The notes beneath the pieces are model-generated. The model saw only the letters and a program-made list of their open reading frames with translations, did no database searches and was not told the DNA's origin. Shown here in pieces: positions 33,416 through 45,172 of a stretch of DNA of 64,000 nt. Position 1 is the stretch's first letter. Each line of letters begins with the position of its first letter. Made by a program: the position numbers and the translations under genes. The DNA is from Polyporus tsugae. Taxonomy: Eukaryota; Basidiomycota; Agaricomycetes; Polyporales; Polyporaceae. The DNA is taken from assembly GCA_024305745.1 (NCBI GenBank), contig JAHRBS010000010.1:131501-195500 (forward strand). The letters run 5' to 3'.

Positions 33416-34820
33416 TCAGACCTTTATATCCTCCGTGCCCTTGAATTCAGCTTTGTAGGTGTCCCCATCCTGTAACGCAAATCGCTAAGTACCCACTGGT
33501 ATCAAGCAATCGTTCAGTGCAAGCACTCACTTTGAACCGGCTCGCTCTTGTGACCAAAATCCGACGCGCGAGCCACTCTCCAGCAGTCACCCCCGTGTCG
33601 AACTTGCCAGCGGGCGCGTTGGCTACTGCCTCGGCGATCATAGAGCTGTGTTCGGTCAGTGCGCGCATGGGGGCGTCGAAGCTCGGTCTTGTGAAGAAGA
33701 CCAAGGACCAGCGCTCGAGCTTCGCCTGCTCTTTCGGAGGCGGACTGGATACGACGCTATGAGACTGTCGCCTCCGATGCGAGAAGACGGTGGAACTCAC
33801 ACTACGCGGTGGATATTGGAGCGCATGATCCCGCCGCTGAAGACGTTGAGGGCGTCTCCGATGTTGCATATCGCATGACCTTCGAGGGGCTGCCAGGCCG
33901 TCCATGAGTCCGCCTTACATCCATCACGACTGATCGCGCGAAGCGTACCTTGACATACTGCCAGTCCTGTTCTCTAGGTACGAGGACCTGAAGGCCGCCC
34001 AGTCGGTTGTGCAAGATAGTCTAGATCGTCGGTCGTTAGAGACAGGTGACGTTAGAGGACAGAACAGACCCACCAAGGAGCCGAAGTCCGTATGTGGAGA
34101 AACGAATGTCTGTCCAGAGGGAGAGATGGCAGGAGGGGCCCTGATCAGCCGCAACGTGCTACCACTGCGCTCCTCAGGTCTGCTCAAACCAGCTAGTGTC
34201 CCCTTCGGCAGGCCGAGCCTGTCGTCCATGATGTTGAGTATGTGGAAGCTGACATCCATGGACTTCCTGACGAACGGCCGCACGGTCGAGTCCATGCCCG
34301 CGCCGACGGTAGCAGGGTAGGCTTGGTGGACCTTGACGGGGTACGCGAGGACGTCGTCCTGGGAGACGTCCATTGTCTCGGTCGTGTCCTTTGTGCCCTT
34401 CGCGTCGATCACGGTCGCTCCCATGGACTTGTATCTGGTTGCGAACAAAACTTAGCATGTGCCCCAATATAGACACAAGTAGAATGCGGTTACCCGAACG
34501 AGCTCGAATCCTCCTGGTAATGATACGGCAACTTCTCCTCGGGAGGAAGCGCGAAGGTTTCCGTACCAAGGTCGAACATGGCATCGACTTCATCGTCGAG
34601 TCCATGGTTCTTAAGACTGGACGTGCTCTGATTAGTAGCCGTGAATATTGGACGCGTACAAGGTTACCACATACTACCAAAAGCCAAGCTCGGTGGCCGC
34701 CTTCCACAGCTGGTCGATCTCCGCCTCGTCTCCAGCCTTGAGCAGTGCATAGTCGATGATGAGAAGCGGGTGCGATGGGACGTCCTCCGGAAACGTCGGG
34801 AACTTGACAAGGCCAGGCAT
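33416..34820 (-). CDS. 2OG-Fe(II) oxygenase, copy A (IPNS/clavaminate-synthase-like)
   Basis: Seven exons: 34675-34820, 34494-34616, 34074-34434, 33949-34020, 33801-33889, 33531-33744, 33416-33469; 352 residues. It starts MPGLVKFPTFPEDVPSHPL. The DIOX_N-like part includes GFWYLKNHG. The iron ligands are His204 and Asp206 (PHTDFGSL) and His261 (RSNIHRVV); Arg275-x-Ser277 (ERWS) should bind 2-oxoglutarate. Reactions of the family are hydroxylation, desaturation or ring closure with O2 and 2-oxoglutarate; the substrate is unknown. It is the most diverged minus-strand copy (for example ETMDVSQDDVLAYPVKVH in exon 3) and stands at the edge of the array. All introns have GT...AG ends and the reading frame is intact. 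The protein is probably cytosolic, as no signal peptide is seen. Confidence 0.92.
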
Positions 34821-36538
34821 CTCAGTGTAGGCGAGTACGGGTGTAGGGATGGTATGTGGGCATCGCAAGCCCAAGACATACGCTTTTAAGCAGCCTAGTG
34901 CGTGAGTGTTATGTGCGGCAAACGTGTCAGCCGGGACTCCTTGCGCCGGTGCACCGATGGGGATGGAACCAGATGCTGTGCCCCTAATAAGATTCCGTTC
35001 GGAGCTAGGACATTGACTCTATACGTACCACCAGCGCCGCTTTACATGCGTCCGTTGGAGTATCGTATATTTCGGCTGTGGCGTTTGGATTGGAACTGAG
35101 CCACCCACTAGCACACAGATGGTCCTTGTATGAGATTATGGCAGCGTTATCGAGACGCCCAACCTATAATTTTACATTGTCGATCACCAAATGTCCGAGA
35201 AGAAGCGGAAAAGACTCGCCTGTTTTGAATGAAGGCTAAAGACACCGACGGCGTCTCTCCGACAATGATCGTAGCGCTTGAACGCATGCCTATGTGGTCG
35301 GGGGGTAATTGTATTCCACGTGGTGGTCGGAGGCCGTCCAGTGGCCGTGTTGTTCTATCCAGATAGAGCGTACCGTAGTCGTATTCCATAGTCGACAACA
35401 CAAGTGCCGGAAGGAGTTCAATACTCACCGACGATGACGCAGTCAATCGTCTTCGCAGGTCACTGGCAGAATTGCGTTTCCATTCACGGCTCAATCGAGC
35501 GCATCGTACGTCGGACGCATCGATATGACCTACTTGCTCCAGGTATTTAGAGTTAGTCCTCTTGGCAACAGAGACCTAGTAGACCCAGCGATACACCTGT
35601 TGACCCGACAAGTCCCAGCCTCTACCTGCTCATATCTGAACCGCCAGGGTTATCGTGCCACATCCTCTTCCAGCCCTGCACATCTTATTGAGTCGATTCA
35701 CGCACCAGCTAGTGCCACAGTACCACATCCTAGGATGTCAAGCGTCCTCGGCTCCTGGAAGCGTACGAAGCGTGGGACGTGCGCCTGGCTAGGACCGCCT
35801 AGATGACTATGGCGCTCTGCTCCGATGACTCGGATACCATGCGGAGGATGATCGACGTCGCTCTGGCGCGTCAAGGACACGAACGTTGTCCGTTCGAGCA
35901 CCGCCTGTCCTCTAGGAGGCGGTCCACGAGTGCGTTGGTGCCCGAGTGAGCACAGGAGTCTAAGTTGGTCGGAGAGATGAGGAGGGGCCGGAGACAGCGG
36001 AGTGCCGGTACTCGTAGGACCGGGGAAGCAGATGCTGGATAAGAGGATGGATACGGAGAGCCCGAGTATCGCGGATGTCGCAGATAGAAGTGAGATCGTG
36101 GAACAGGAGGCGGGGAAGGGCACACACAGGGTCCTCGAGGCATTGAAGGTGATAGATATGTCGGGAGTTCGGAGGCCCCTTAAGTCGAATCGGGAGACTG
36201 ATCCTATAGCATCTTATTACATCTTCGCAGGGGGGATAAGGAGCACCGTGCCTTATCCATAGAACTCTATCGCCATGTTGCTTAGTGACGTTAGACAGGG
36301 TCTTCCCAGATGACAGACGACTCACCAATATTCATTGCCTTGACCAAGAGGTACAAACCTGGATGTCCCGCTTGCACAAACGGCGGACGTCTGGCGCTCT
36401 TTAACGAGATATTGTACGATCAGTACACGACTACTTCGACGCATAACGTACACTGGTTCGCCCGCGCAATCAACCTTAGAAGCCTCGCCAGTCGTTAGGA
36501 GTCATGACTACTCCGTTCGAGAACAATAAGGTGGGCGT
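34821..36538. other. Intergenic stretch between copies A and B
   Basis: No gene recognised. A TTAAAA-like element (minus) lies near 34882-34889, about 65 bases upstream of copy A's ATG. From about 36203 the sequence belongs to the B/C tandem duplication unit (3' flank of copy B). Confidence 0.5.
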
Positions 36539-38355
36539 TCAAGCATATGTGGCAGCACCCGGAATGACGGTGTCTCCCGTTCCCCGCCTATCCTTCTCGC
36601 TCCCCGGGTCCTGAAAACAATCGTCAGCCACCCCTCGCTAGCAATTCCCCAAAGATGTGATTTTGGGACATACATTGTAATGGCCCACCCTCTTGGCCCT
36701 GAGCCGCCTTGTCAGCCATTCCGCAGACGTCATCCCGGACTCGTACTTCCCGGGAGGTGCCTTCGCAACCGCCTCAGCGATCTTGGCACTCTTCTCGGCC
36801 TGGTGCCGGAGCTCGACGGTGTCGGTCGGCCGGGTGAAGTACCCGACGGACCATCGCTCGAAATGCGCTTGCTCCTTGGGAGGCGGTCTGTATGCGCGCC
36901 AGATTGAGCAGGAATGAAGGTAGGAGGTAGAAAAGGTGAGAGAACTTACACGACACGATGGATGTTGGAGCGGAGGATGCCGCCGCTGAAGATGTTGAGC
37001 GCGTCGCCGATGTTACAGACCGCGTGTCCGGGAAGGGGCTGTGGACGCGATGTGAGTGCATGCGCATTCTCCGATCCATGAGCGTTCCGAACCTTGACAT
37101 AGAACCACCTGTCGGAAGCAGTCGGGAGAACTTGCAGCCCACCCAAGCGATTGTGCAGGAAGGACTAGGGACAGGGATGGGATGATCCACGCCAGGAGTA
37201 CTGCATTTATGGACTCACCAGCGACCCGAAGTCCGTATGAGCCGGTATGAACTGGTTCTCCTCAGGCACTGGGTGCGGCGGTGCCCCAATGACACGCGCG
37301 ATGCACCCGCTGTGCTCGTGCGCCTTGTGGAACTCTGCCAAAGTGTCCTTCGGGAGACCGAGTTTGTCGTTCAGCACGTCAATGAGGAAGTTGTTGATGG
37401 CGAGCGACTTCTCCACAAACGGCTTGATGGTCGACTCCATGCGCGCGGTCACAGTGGAGGGATACGTCTGGTGCACGACCGCCGGCCAGGCGAGGGCATC
37501 GTCTTTGGCGACATTGATGAATTCGGTGACGTCTTGGCTCCCCTTTTCGTCCAGTACTTGGATTCCAGTCCCCTTATAACTAGAGAGAACGGTAATTGAT
37601 AGAGAGATGTGCGGCGAACTAGGGGACAGGACTTACCCAAACGAGGCTCCATCTACCCCCTGCGCAAACTTGTTCTTCTCCTCCAAAGGCAGAGCCATCG
37701 TCTCCCGCCCCATCTCAAACATGTCGTCAATCTCGTCTACTCCATGGTTTTTGAGGCTAAGCAGCAGCTTGAACGCGGGTTATAAGAACAGTGGCCATGC
37801 GATACGCACTACCAGAACCCTAATTCCGTCGCAGCCTTCCAAAGCTTGTCGATCTCGTCCTCGTCGCCGGCCTTGACTAGCTGGTAGTCGATGACTCGCA
37901 GCGGAGCAGTAGGGATGTCCTTCGGAAAGGGAGGGTAGGCTGTCAGTCCAGGCATGTTATCGCTGAGGAATTGAGGCACCACGACGCACGATTGAATATA
38001 TATGCATGCCTCGTCATATTTTGCCCTTGCGGCTCTCCGCACGGTGAACTAATCTCGGCCTGACCTCATCGAGGTTCCCAACCTCGTATTTTAAGGTGCT
38101 TCGCCTCTCCATCGGAGCTCTCTAAGATTGGCACATACGTGTATGCAGCTTCCTGAGTGCTATGGCCGATATAGGATTTGGTCAGAAATGCAGGTAATTG
38201 GCAGAGCAGGTAAGGGTTGCCGAGGTGATGAAGATATCGACCGGTAAACGATGGAGGAGCAGTTGGGAAGTTGCATCACTTGTCGTGGACGATATTCAAG
38301 CGTGGCAATGCTAGTGGCAACAGGTGGCGGTGAGTAGCGCCTCGGCAATGGCCGT
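36203..38355. repeat. Tandem duplication unit 1 (copy B and flanks)
   Basis: This ~2.1-kb unit is repeated head-to-tail at about 38368-40455. The gene, the 5' flank (ttaaggtg(c/t)ttcgcctctcc onwards) and the 3' flank (gtcttcccagatgac onwards) all match. Unit 1 has about 60 extra bases near 36235-36295. Boundaries are approximate. Confidence 0.85.
36539..37955 (-). CDS. 2OG-Fe(II) oxygenase, copy B
   Basis: Seven exons: 37810-37955, 37637-37756, 37219-37579, 37093-37164, 36950-37038, 36674-36887, 36539-36610; 357 residues. Exon 2 is one codon shorter than in A, D, E, F and G, a difference shared only with C. Iron ligands are His203, Asp205 (AHTDFGSL) and His260; Arg274/Ser276 form the RxS motif. 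The frame is intact and all splice sites are GT...AG. The last exon encodes DPGSEKDRRGTGDTVIPGAA. It is the sister copy of C in a head-to-tail tandem duplication. A TATATA element at about 37996-38002 lies ~45 bases upstream of the ATG. The substrate is unknown. Confidence 0.93.
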
Positions 38356-38634
38356 TCAGGGCACTGATCCTATACCATCTTACTTACTAGTCTTCCCAGA
38401 TGACGGACGACTCACCAATATGCATTGCCTTGACCAAGAGGTACAAACCTGGATGTCCCACTTGCACAAACGGCGGACGTCTGGCGCTCTTTAACGAGAT
38501 ATTGTACGATCAGCACACTACTACTTCAACGCAGAACGTACAACGGTGTACACCGGTTCGCCCGCGCCATCGACCTTAGAAGCCTCGCCATTCGTGATGC
38601 CTACTCCGACCTTCGAGAACAAGAAGATCAGCGT
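37956..38634. other. Intergenic stretch between copies B and C
   Basis: Contains the duplicated 5' flank of B and 3' flank of C. No separate gene is seen. It includes the TATATA element of copy B's presumed promoter. Confidence 0.6.
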
Positions 38635-40455
38635 TCAAGCATATGCGACACCATCCGGAATGACGGTGTCCCCCGTTCCCCGCCTATCCTTCTCGCTCTC
38701 CGGGTCCTGGGGGCGGCCGTCAGTCCTTCTCCCTCGCGACTCCCATTATTAGAGGCTGTATTAAAACATACGTTATAATGAGCCACCCTCTTGGCTCTAA
38801 TCCGCCTCACCAGCCACTCCGCAGACGTCGTCCCAGGCTCATACTTCCCGACAGGGGCCTTCGCAACCGCCTCGGCGATCGTCGCGCTCTTCTCGGCCTG
38901 GTGCCGGAGCTCGACGGTGTCGTTCGGCCGGGTGAAGTAGACGAGGGACCACCGTTCGTACTGCGCTTGCTCCTTGGGAGGCGGGCTATGTGTGTACGAA
39001 GTTGAGCAATCATGAAAACCGAAGGGAGAGAATGCAACTGACACAACGCGATGGATGTTGGAGCGGAGGATGCCGCCACTGAAGATGTTGAGCGCGTCGC
39101 CGACGTTGCAGATTGCGTGTCCGGGGAGGGGCTGTGGACCTGATTTGAGTACGTGCGCACAGCTCCGATAACAAGCATTCCGAACCTTGACATAGAACCA
39201 CCTGTCAGATCCTGGCGGGAGGACTTGTAGCCCACCCAAACGGTTGTGAAGGAATGACTGGAAAATGCATCAGAATAGTTCGCCCCAGGAGTGCTGTGTC
39301 TATCCTCACCAATGACCCATAGTCGGTATGCGCCGACAGGAACTGCTTCTCCTCAGGTACTGGGTGCGGCGGAGCGCGGATGACGCGCGCGATGCACCCG
39401 CTGTGCTCGTGGGCCGTGTGGAACTCTGCCAAAGTGCCCTTCGGGAGACCGAGTTTGTCGCTCAACACGTCAATGAGGAAGTTGTTGATGGCGAGCGACT
39501 TCTCTACGAACGGCTTGATGGTCGACTCCATGCACGCGGTCACAGTGGAGGGATACGTCCGGTGCACGATTGCCGGCCAGGCGAGGGCATCGTCTTTGGC
39601 GACGTTGATGAATTCGGTGACGTCTCGATTCCCCTTGTTGTCCAGTATTTGGATGCCGGTTCCCTTATAACTAGAGATAACGGGACAGTTGAGATAGAGA
39701 TGTGCGGCGAATGAGTAGAGGTGACTTACCCAAACGAGGCTCCTTGCACCCCCTGCGCAAACTTGTTCTTCTCCTCCAAAGGCAGAGCCATCGTCTCCCG
39801 CCCCATCTCAAACATGTCGTCAATCTCGTCTACTCCATGGTTTTTGAGGCTAAGCAGCAGCTTGAACGCGGGTTATAAGAACAGTGGCCATGCGATACGC
39901 ACTACCAGAACCCTAATTCCGTCGCAGCCTTCCAAAGCTTGTCGATCTCATCCTCGTCGCCCGCCTTGACTAGCTTGTAGTCGACGATTCGCAGCGGACA
40001 AGTAGGGATGTCCTTCGGAAAGGGAGGGTAGGTTGTCAGTCCAGGCATGTTATCGGTGTGACTGTGAGGGATTGGAGCACGACGCACCATTGAATATATA
40101 TGCATGCCTCGTCATGTTTTGCCCTTGCGGCTCTCCGCACGGTGAACTTATCTCGGCATCCAGAACCCTCGGACCTCATCGAGGTTCCCAACCTCGTATT
40201 TTAAGGTGTTTCGCCTCTCCATCGGAGTTCTAAGATTGGCACAGACGTAGATATCTGCAGCTTCCTGAGTCATACGCCCGATATAAGATTTTTTCAGAAA
40301 TGCAGGTAATTGGCAGAGCAGGTAAGGGTTGCCGAGGTGATGAAGATATCGACCGGTAAACGATGGAGGAGCAGTTGGGAAGTTGAATTACGATTAACTT
40401 GTTGTGGACAATATCAAAGCGTGGCATAAGTAGCACCTCGGCAATGGCCGATTTA
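38368..40455. repeat. Tandem duplication unit 2 (copy C and flanks)
   Basis: Partner of the unit at 36203-38355, in the same orientation and directly adjacent. Within it, the stretch covering exon 2, intron 1 and the start of exon 1 appears identical to unit 1 for roughly 180 bases. Confidence 0.85.
38635..40048 (-). CDS. 2OG-Fe(II) oxygenase, copy C
   Basis: Seven exons: 39903-40048, 39730-39849, 39310-39670, 39186-39257, 39043-39131, 38772-38985, 38635-38706; 357 residues. Iron ligands are His203, Asp205 (AHTDYGSL) and His260; the RxS motif is Arg274/Ser276 (ERWS). The frame is intact with GT...AG introns. It is closest to copy B and has the same shorter exon 2. The C terminus reads DPESEKDRRGTGDTVIPDG. 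The sequence predicts a soluble enzyme; nothing shows its substrate. Confidence 0.93.
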
Positions 40456-40913
40456 TATTGGAGCGGCCGCCTCCAGGCGACTCCGTACTGCGAGCTTTCA
40501 CCCTTTCACTACACTTTTATGTACAGGTTGCGACGGAGCCCCATAAGCCAACACGCTGTCTACGGATCCATATATTGTCTAACAAGCGATAGTAGTGAGT
40601 ATCGTCCAACTTGAATTTTCGTGACATGATTGCCCATAGAGGCTACCTGCAGTCTGACATGTTCCGGTTGCAGCAACCATCTAGTGTCTCGAGATAATGG
40701 TTAGACACGATCCTCCGATGTCCCATAAACAATTGCGTGTCAGCCCCTCATCGCTCACCTTGTGCTATCCACGCTGCGGCTGACGGTCACCCTCCGCTGG
40801 GAGGTTGCGTTAAGACTGCCGACGAGTTGTCGTTAGGTGTGTCCCACTCTTCCACATCCGCCCTTCTGCCTCTTCAATCGAACTTCTATTCCACTCGTCC
40901 AGCTGCGTTCGCA
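40049..40913. other. Intergenic stretch between copy C and the membrane-protein gene
   Basis: The left part (to about 40455) is the duplicated 5' flank of copy C. The rest is the presumed promoter of the plus-strand gene at 40914. No gene recognised. Confidence 0.55.
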
Positions 40914-42161
40914 ATGGCTCCCTTCTCCATTCAGACTCAGAGCAAACCCAGGTCCCTCGAGACCAAACCGGCCGCCATCGGCTCAATGTCGCCTTCCGTC
41001 GTTGCCCTCATCTCCGTCTCGGTGCTCATATTTCTCGCCTGTCTCAGTTCTGGAATCATCCTGATCCATCGTCGTCGCCTCCGCTACCGCACCCAGTCCG
41101 CCACGCAGGTTGAAGCCCAGGTCCAAGTCGCGCAAGCCGCCTGCCCAGAAGAAAAACTCCAAGACGTCTCCTCTTCCTCCTCGAGTTCTTCCGAATCTCG
41201 CGCTGCGGTAACCCTCCTCCCATCTACGGCCACTCTACGCTCTGGCTCGACAGCGATGACGGAGAACCCCGTCAAGAAGCTCATCCCCAAGACGTCAGCC
41301 GCGCTCTCCACAGGCGACAAGTACACCACGCTCCCTCTCCGCCGTTCCCGCCAAGCAAGGCAAGCGAAACTCGAACTGAAGTATGTCACCTTCGACTCTT
41401 CAATGTCTCTAGCAACATTCGACGACGAGATCGTCAACTCGGAGACGGGGTGCTCCTCCATGAGGTCAGCACCCTTCGCGACGAGCGGGATCGATGCCTC
41501 CAGCTCCACGAACACGACCTCGCGCTCAGGACTTCCGGCGTATTCTATGTCTATTTCGCGCGGCAGCAGCTGTCAATCTGCTATTCATCCCTCAACGACG
41601 ATTGTGTCGATGGGAGATCGCTCATACGAGGCGGACGCGGCGGCCTTCCCGGATGCTGAAACGGCGTCCCTCCTTGGATCCCTACCGTCGCTCTCCAACA
41701 GCCCGAGTGCCGTCTCCTCGCGTACTTCCTGTCAACCCCTCGCAGATGCGCGGACGAAGATTGAGGCTGGCGAATACTCCTCATCCGGCGGTCTCGATTG
41801 CGACACCCCCCGAAAGAGGGGGCACCCTACCCATGCAGAGAAGCAGACACCTGGGACTCCCTGCTCTACCTCCGTCTCCACCGTGGTCACCTTGCGCGAT
41901 AGCTCGTTCGCGTCGGATGCCGACACAGTCTGCGAACTCCACCTGGGCAAGGCAACGACCAGCCGCAAGGCGTTCAAATTCGGCGACACGCTCTCCCTCA
42001 CGTCCGATCCCAGCTTCGACCTCTCCAGTACTAGTGGCAAATGCGACGATGCCATCGACTCCAGTTCGGACGATCTTAATAGCTTCACGAAGCATCCTGG
42101 CGACACCAAGTTCGAGGGCGGCGATCTCACGCCTTCCGCATTGCCCGACAGCTCCTTTTAG
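40914..42161 (+). CDS. Single-pass membrane protein, Ser-rich, unknown function
   Basis: Single exon, 415 residues from ATG at 40914 (MAPFSIQTQSKPRSLE). The frame is also open upstream without another ATG. One strong membrane segment at about residues 28-50 (SVVALISVSVLIFLACLSSGI) is followed at once by a basic cluster (HRRRLRYR), which suggests an N-out, C-in orientation. The long cytoplasmic tail is rich in Ser and Thr with runs such as SSSSSSSES and many acidic residues, and is likely disordered and phosphorylated (inference). I recognise no catalytic domain. It separates tandem oxygenase copies C and D and is not part of any duplicated unit I can see. Confidence 0.8.
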   Translation: MAPFSIQTQSKPRSLETKPAAIGSMSPSVVALISVSVLIFLACLSSGIILIHRRRLRYRTQSATQVEAQVQVAQAACPEEKLQDVSSSSSSSSESRAAVTLLPSTATLRSGSTAMTENPVKKLIPKTSAALSTGDKYTTLPLRRSRQARQAKLELKYVTFDSSMSLATFDDEIVNSETGCSSMRSAPFATSGIDASSSTNTTSRSGLPAYSMSISRGSSCQSAIHPSTTIVSMGDRSYEADAAAFPDAETASLLGSLPSLSNSPSAVSSRTSCQPLADARTKIEAGEYSSSGGLDCDTPRKRGHPTHAEKQTPGTPCSTSVSTVVTLRDSSFASDADTVCELHLGKATTSRKAFKFGDTLSLTSDPSFDLSSTSGKCDDAIDSSSDDLNSFTKHPGDTKFEGGDLTPSALPDSSF

Positions 42162-42568
42162 CGCGGCGTGTGCTTCTTCTAAACGGTCTTATGGCTCTCG
42201 ACTTCGATCGAACGTCTCTCTCTCGGTCTACCCAACACACACGATTCCACACCGGCTTGATCCTTCGACCTCTCACAGGTTTCTTCGACGGCACCCCACA
42301 ACTGACTCCTTCCACACCGTTCTCCCGTCGCATCCCCGCATTGACTGTGCCTGCTTATTGCTAGATGACTCGGATTCGTTTCCGCGAGATCTCTCGGAGT
42401 CTCGATTGGTTCTTTGTACGTGTCCACGAGACAGGGGAGCTAAATGCATGCATATATATGTACTTCAACTTCCCGACCCACCACTGTCGGAGCGTGCGCG
42501 TGACCCCCCTCAAGCCAGCGCAAACCTTAGGCCTCAAGCCTCAGGCATCACGATCCACCTCAACCGAG
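42162..42568. other. Convergent intergenic stretch
   Basis: Lies between the 3' ends of the membrane-protein gene (plus) and oxygenase copy D (minus). It contains a CAGGCCT-like repeat at 42527-42548 and no gene. Confidence 0.6.
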
Positions 42569-44117
42569 TCAAATGTAGCCCTGCTCCGGGATCGGCGTGT
42601 CCTCCGTGCCCTTCAAGTTCGGGTCCCTCCAGCTCTCCTCGCCCTGTCAGTAACGCATGCCGCGCCACACACAATCGACATCGACCCGTCAGCGCTTCAG
42701 CCACAGCATGACCGCAGGCAGGGAAAGACGGAAACGGACCTTGTACTGCGTGACCCGCCGCGCCCGCACCCTGCGCATGAGCCACTCCTCCGCCGTCACC
42801 CCCGGTTCATACCTACCCGGGGGCGCGCCCGCGACGGCGGCGGCGATCTGCGCGCTCTCGCGAGCCAGGTGGCAGAGCGTGACGGTGTCGTTCGGGCGGG
42901 TGAAGAAGACGAGCGACCAGCGCTCGTGTTGCGCTTGGTCTTTCGGCGGGGGTCTGTCAACGTGGGGGGTGTACATATATTGTCTTATCAGTGGGCTGCG
43001 GGCGGCATGAAAGGGGAGGGCGGGTGACGAACACGACGCGGTGGATGTTGGAGCGTAGGATGCCACCGCTGAAGATGTTGAGCGCGTCGCCAATGTTGCA
43101 GATCGCGTGTCCTGGGAGCGGCTGCAGTTTGCGAACCCGATCGCGAGATGTACTCATGAACGATTTTGAAGATATGCAACCCGCGACTGGCCATGGATGT
43201 GGATGCTGCGCACCATGACATAGAACCACCGGTCTGAGCCTGGTTGAAGAACCTGCAAGCCTCCGAGACGGTTATGGAGGAACGACTTACGAAACGACGG
43301 CAGTAAGCACCGAATTCCCTTCATCCCAGTGTGCAAGCACGCAGCTCACCAACGACCCATAGTCCGTATGCGCAGTCAAGAACAGCTTCTCCTCGGTCCC
43401 CAAATACGGCGGCGCCCGAATGACCCGCGCCGTGCACCCACTGTGCGCCTCCAGCTTATGCAAGCCGGCCAGTGTGCCCGTCGGGAGCCCGAGCTTGTCG
43501 TTGAGGACGTCGATGAGGAAGTGGTTGATCGCGAGCGACTTCTCGACGAACGGCTTGATCGTAGACTCCATCCGCGCGTTCACGGTCGAGGGGTACGTGC
43601 GCCGCGCAATGACGGGCCACGCGAGGGCGTCGTCCTTGGATACGTTGACGAACTCGGTCACGTCGCGCGTGCCGCGCTCGTCCATGAACTGGACCCCGGC
43701 CGCTTTGTAGCTGTCATCGCGGGGTGAGGCTCGCTAGGGGGTACTTGAGGGGGGGGGGATAGTAGGACTCACCCGAAGGAGATACCCTGCTCTCCTTGCT
43801 CGAACTTGAGCTTCTCCTCGAGAGGGAGGGCGATCGTCTCTCGGCCCATGTCGAACATCTCGCCGGCCTCGTCATCGACGCCATGGTTCTTCAAGCTGCA
43901 TGCCAACCGGCAGTGAGTGGGTCATGAACTTGACTGAAGTCGGATGGGGGCACGTAGGGAAGCGTGCGTACTACCAGAACCCCAGCTCCTTCGCAGCTTT
44001 CCAGAGCTTGTTGCCCTCAACTTCGTCGCACGCTCTGAGTAGCTGGTAGTCTACCACCACGAGAGGATGGGTGGGCACGTCGTCTGGAAATGGAGGGAAA
44101 TTCGTCAGTCCAGGCAT
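42569..44117 (-). CDS. 2OG-Fe(II) oxygenase, copy D
   Basis: Seven exons: 43972-44117, 43773-43895, 43350-43710, 43214-43285, 43033-43121, 42740-42953, 42569-42643; 359 residues. Exon junctions restore GFWYLKNHG, ISFGYKAAG and HRVVPPPKDQ exactly. Iron ligands are His204, Asp206 (AHTDYGSL) and His261; Arg275/Ser277 (ERWS) is the 2OG-binding motif. The last exon reads GEESWRDPNLKGTEDTP. Exon 4 ends in Met where the other intact minus-strand copies have Lys (FYVM versus FYVK), at a GTGCGC donor. The gene, together with about 700 bp upstream, is nearly identical to the block of copy E, while parts match copy F better. Confidence 0.94.
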
Positions 44118-44425
44118 GTTGGCAACACGAGGAAGGACATTACAGTGGGTTCAAACCGTTCAATTGGTAAGCATATAGGGTCCGCTTGGTCCTGGGACTC
44201 CTCACGGAACGGCTCACCGGGCTGGCTCTCACCGAGGGCTATATTAATCGTCGGGGGCAGGTCAGGCTGCACCGGACCTAGGGTGTCGCGAGGGCGGTCC
44301 AGTTGTTCGCGCAGAATGTTCTCAGCGGTTTCCATGCCCTCCATGGCGCTCTCCGCGAACCAGGCAAAAACGCCAGTCGTGGAGAGCAGGAGGACGCCGA
44401 GTAACAGTCTCGGGGGAGAAATCAT
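44105..44425 (-). CDS. Possible small secreted peptide upstream of copy D
   Basis: 106 codons from ATG at 44425. The N terminus MISPPRLLLGVLLLSTTGVF resembles a signal peptide, and the rest is acidic and Pro-rich. It overlaps the start codon of oxygenase copy D by 13 bases, so a shared or read-through transcript would be needed; it may simply be an open frame in the promoter. A duplicate is at 52160-52480, but that copy follows from the recent segmental duplication and is not independent evidence. Confidence 0.25.
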   Translation of the reverse strand: MISPPRLLLGVLLLSTTGVFAWFAESAMEGMETAENILREQLDRPRDTLGPVQPDLPPTINIALGESQPGEPFREESQDQADPICLPIERFEPTVMSFLVLPTCLD

Positions 44426-45172
44426 GTCGGTTAGGCCTTCTGAAGCGCGAGACTTCCTCGACCTGAATGCGGCGGTATTTATATTCGTAAGAAACACAAC
44501 AGGCCTCCAAGTGGGAGAAAAAAAAGAGAGAAGGTAGTGTTGGACGGACCTTACGATAACGGAGGTTACGAGGATGAGGTAGATACTGGGGAGAATTGGA
44601 CCTTCGGAGTCCACAACGATCTCACTGAGAAGAAAATGTGTGTCGTACGATTGTGGCCAGAATTCTGTGGAGCGGAAGTGTCTTGTTTTAAGGACCGCTC
44701 ATCGAAAGGACCTCGAATGCGAGCCGGCTCGAAACGACATCGCATCCCCCTCGGACATTGCTCACCTGGCATGTAACCACGAGGTGGCGAAGCCATGGGG
44801 CCGCTTCTCAACACCGTCGAGGCCAGCATGTCACGGCACATGGAGGGCTTCTTTGCGGAGGTGGGCGTGCGTGTTCATGTCCATCGTGGGATGTGTGTGC
44901 GAAGGAGGGTAAGGGTTGAATGGGTGATTGGTGTAGGGCGTAGGACCATCATATGGCCGTATTTATACAGAAAGGGAGCGGCACGCAAAGACGATTGAGC
45001 AAGAACAGAACATTGGCTGCATGTGGCTCGAGTGTCAAGTCCAGTGGCAGGATGCGGCAGTGGCAAGCTTTCTTCAGCAAAGGCACAACAAATCACTGTA
45101 GGTTCGCCAGGATAACGGCCAGCTGCGAGACTTCTTACCTTACCTGTACTACAACCATTGGTGCCAGAAGGC
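44426..45172. other. Intergenic stretch between copy D and CIA1
   Basis: The left part belongs to duplication block D; the remainder (from about 44840) is unique. No gene recognised. Confidence 0.5.

Larger units (their letters stand above)
42556..44840. repeat. Segmental duplication block D
   Basis: Contains oxygenase copy D and about 700 bp of 5' flank, and is repeated in the same orientation at about 50655-52888 (block E). The match ends at ...gaggccagc(a/c)tgtcac in both. The 5' flank is nearly identical, including the A/T-rich ggaaaaaaaa segment and the small frame at 44105-44425. Confidence 0.88.

Noticed and set aside
43329..43727. Long plus-strand frames antisense to exon 3 of the oxygenase copies (also at 51338, 57079, 37237, 39328)
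   Set aside because: They recur at every copy because the sense strand is conserved and GC-rich; they lack their own splice logic and domains.
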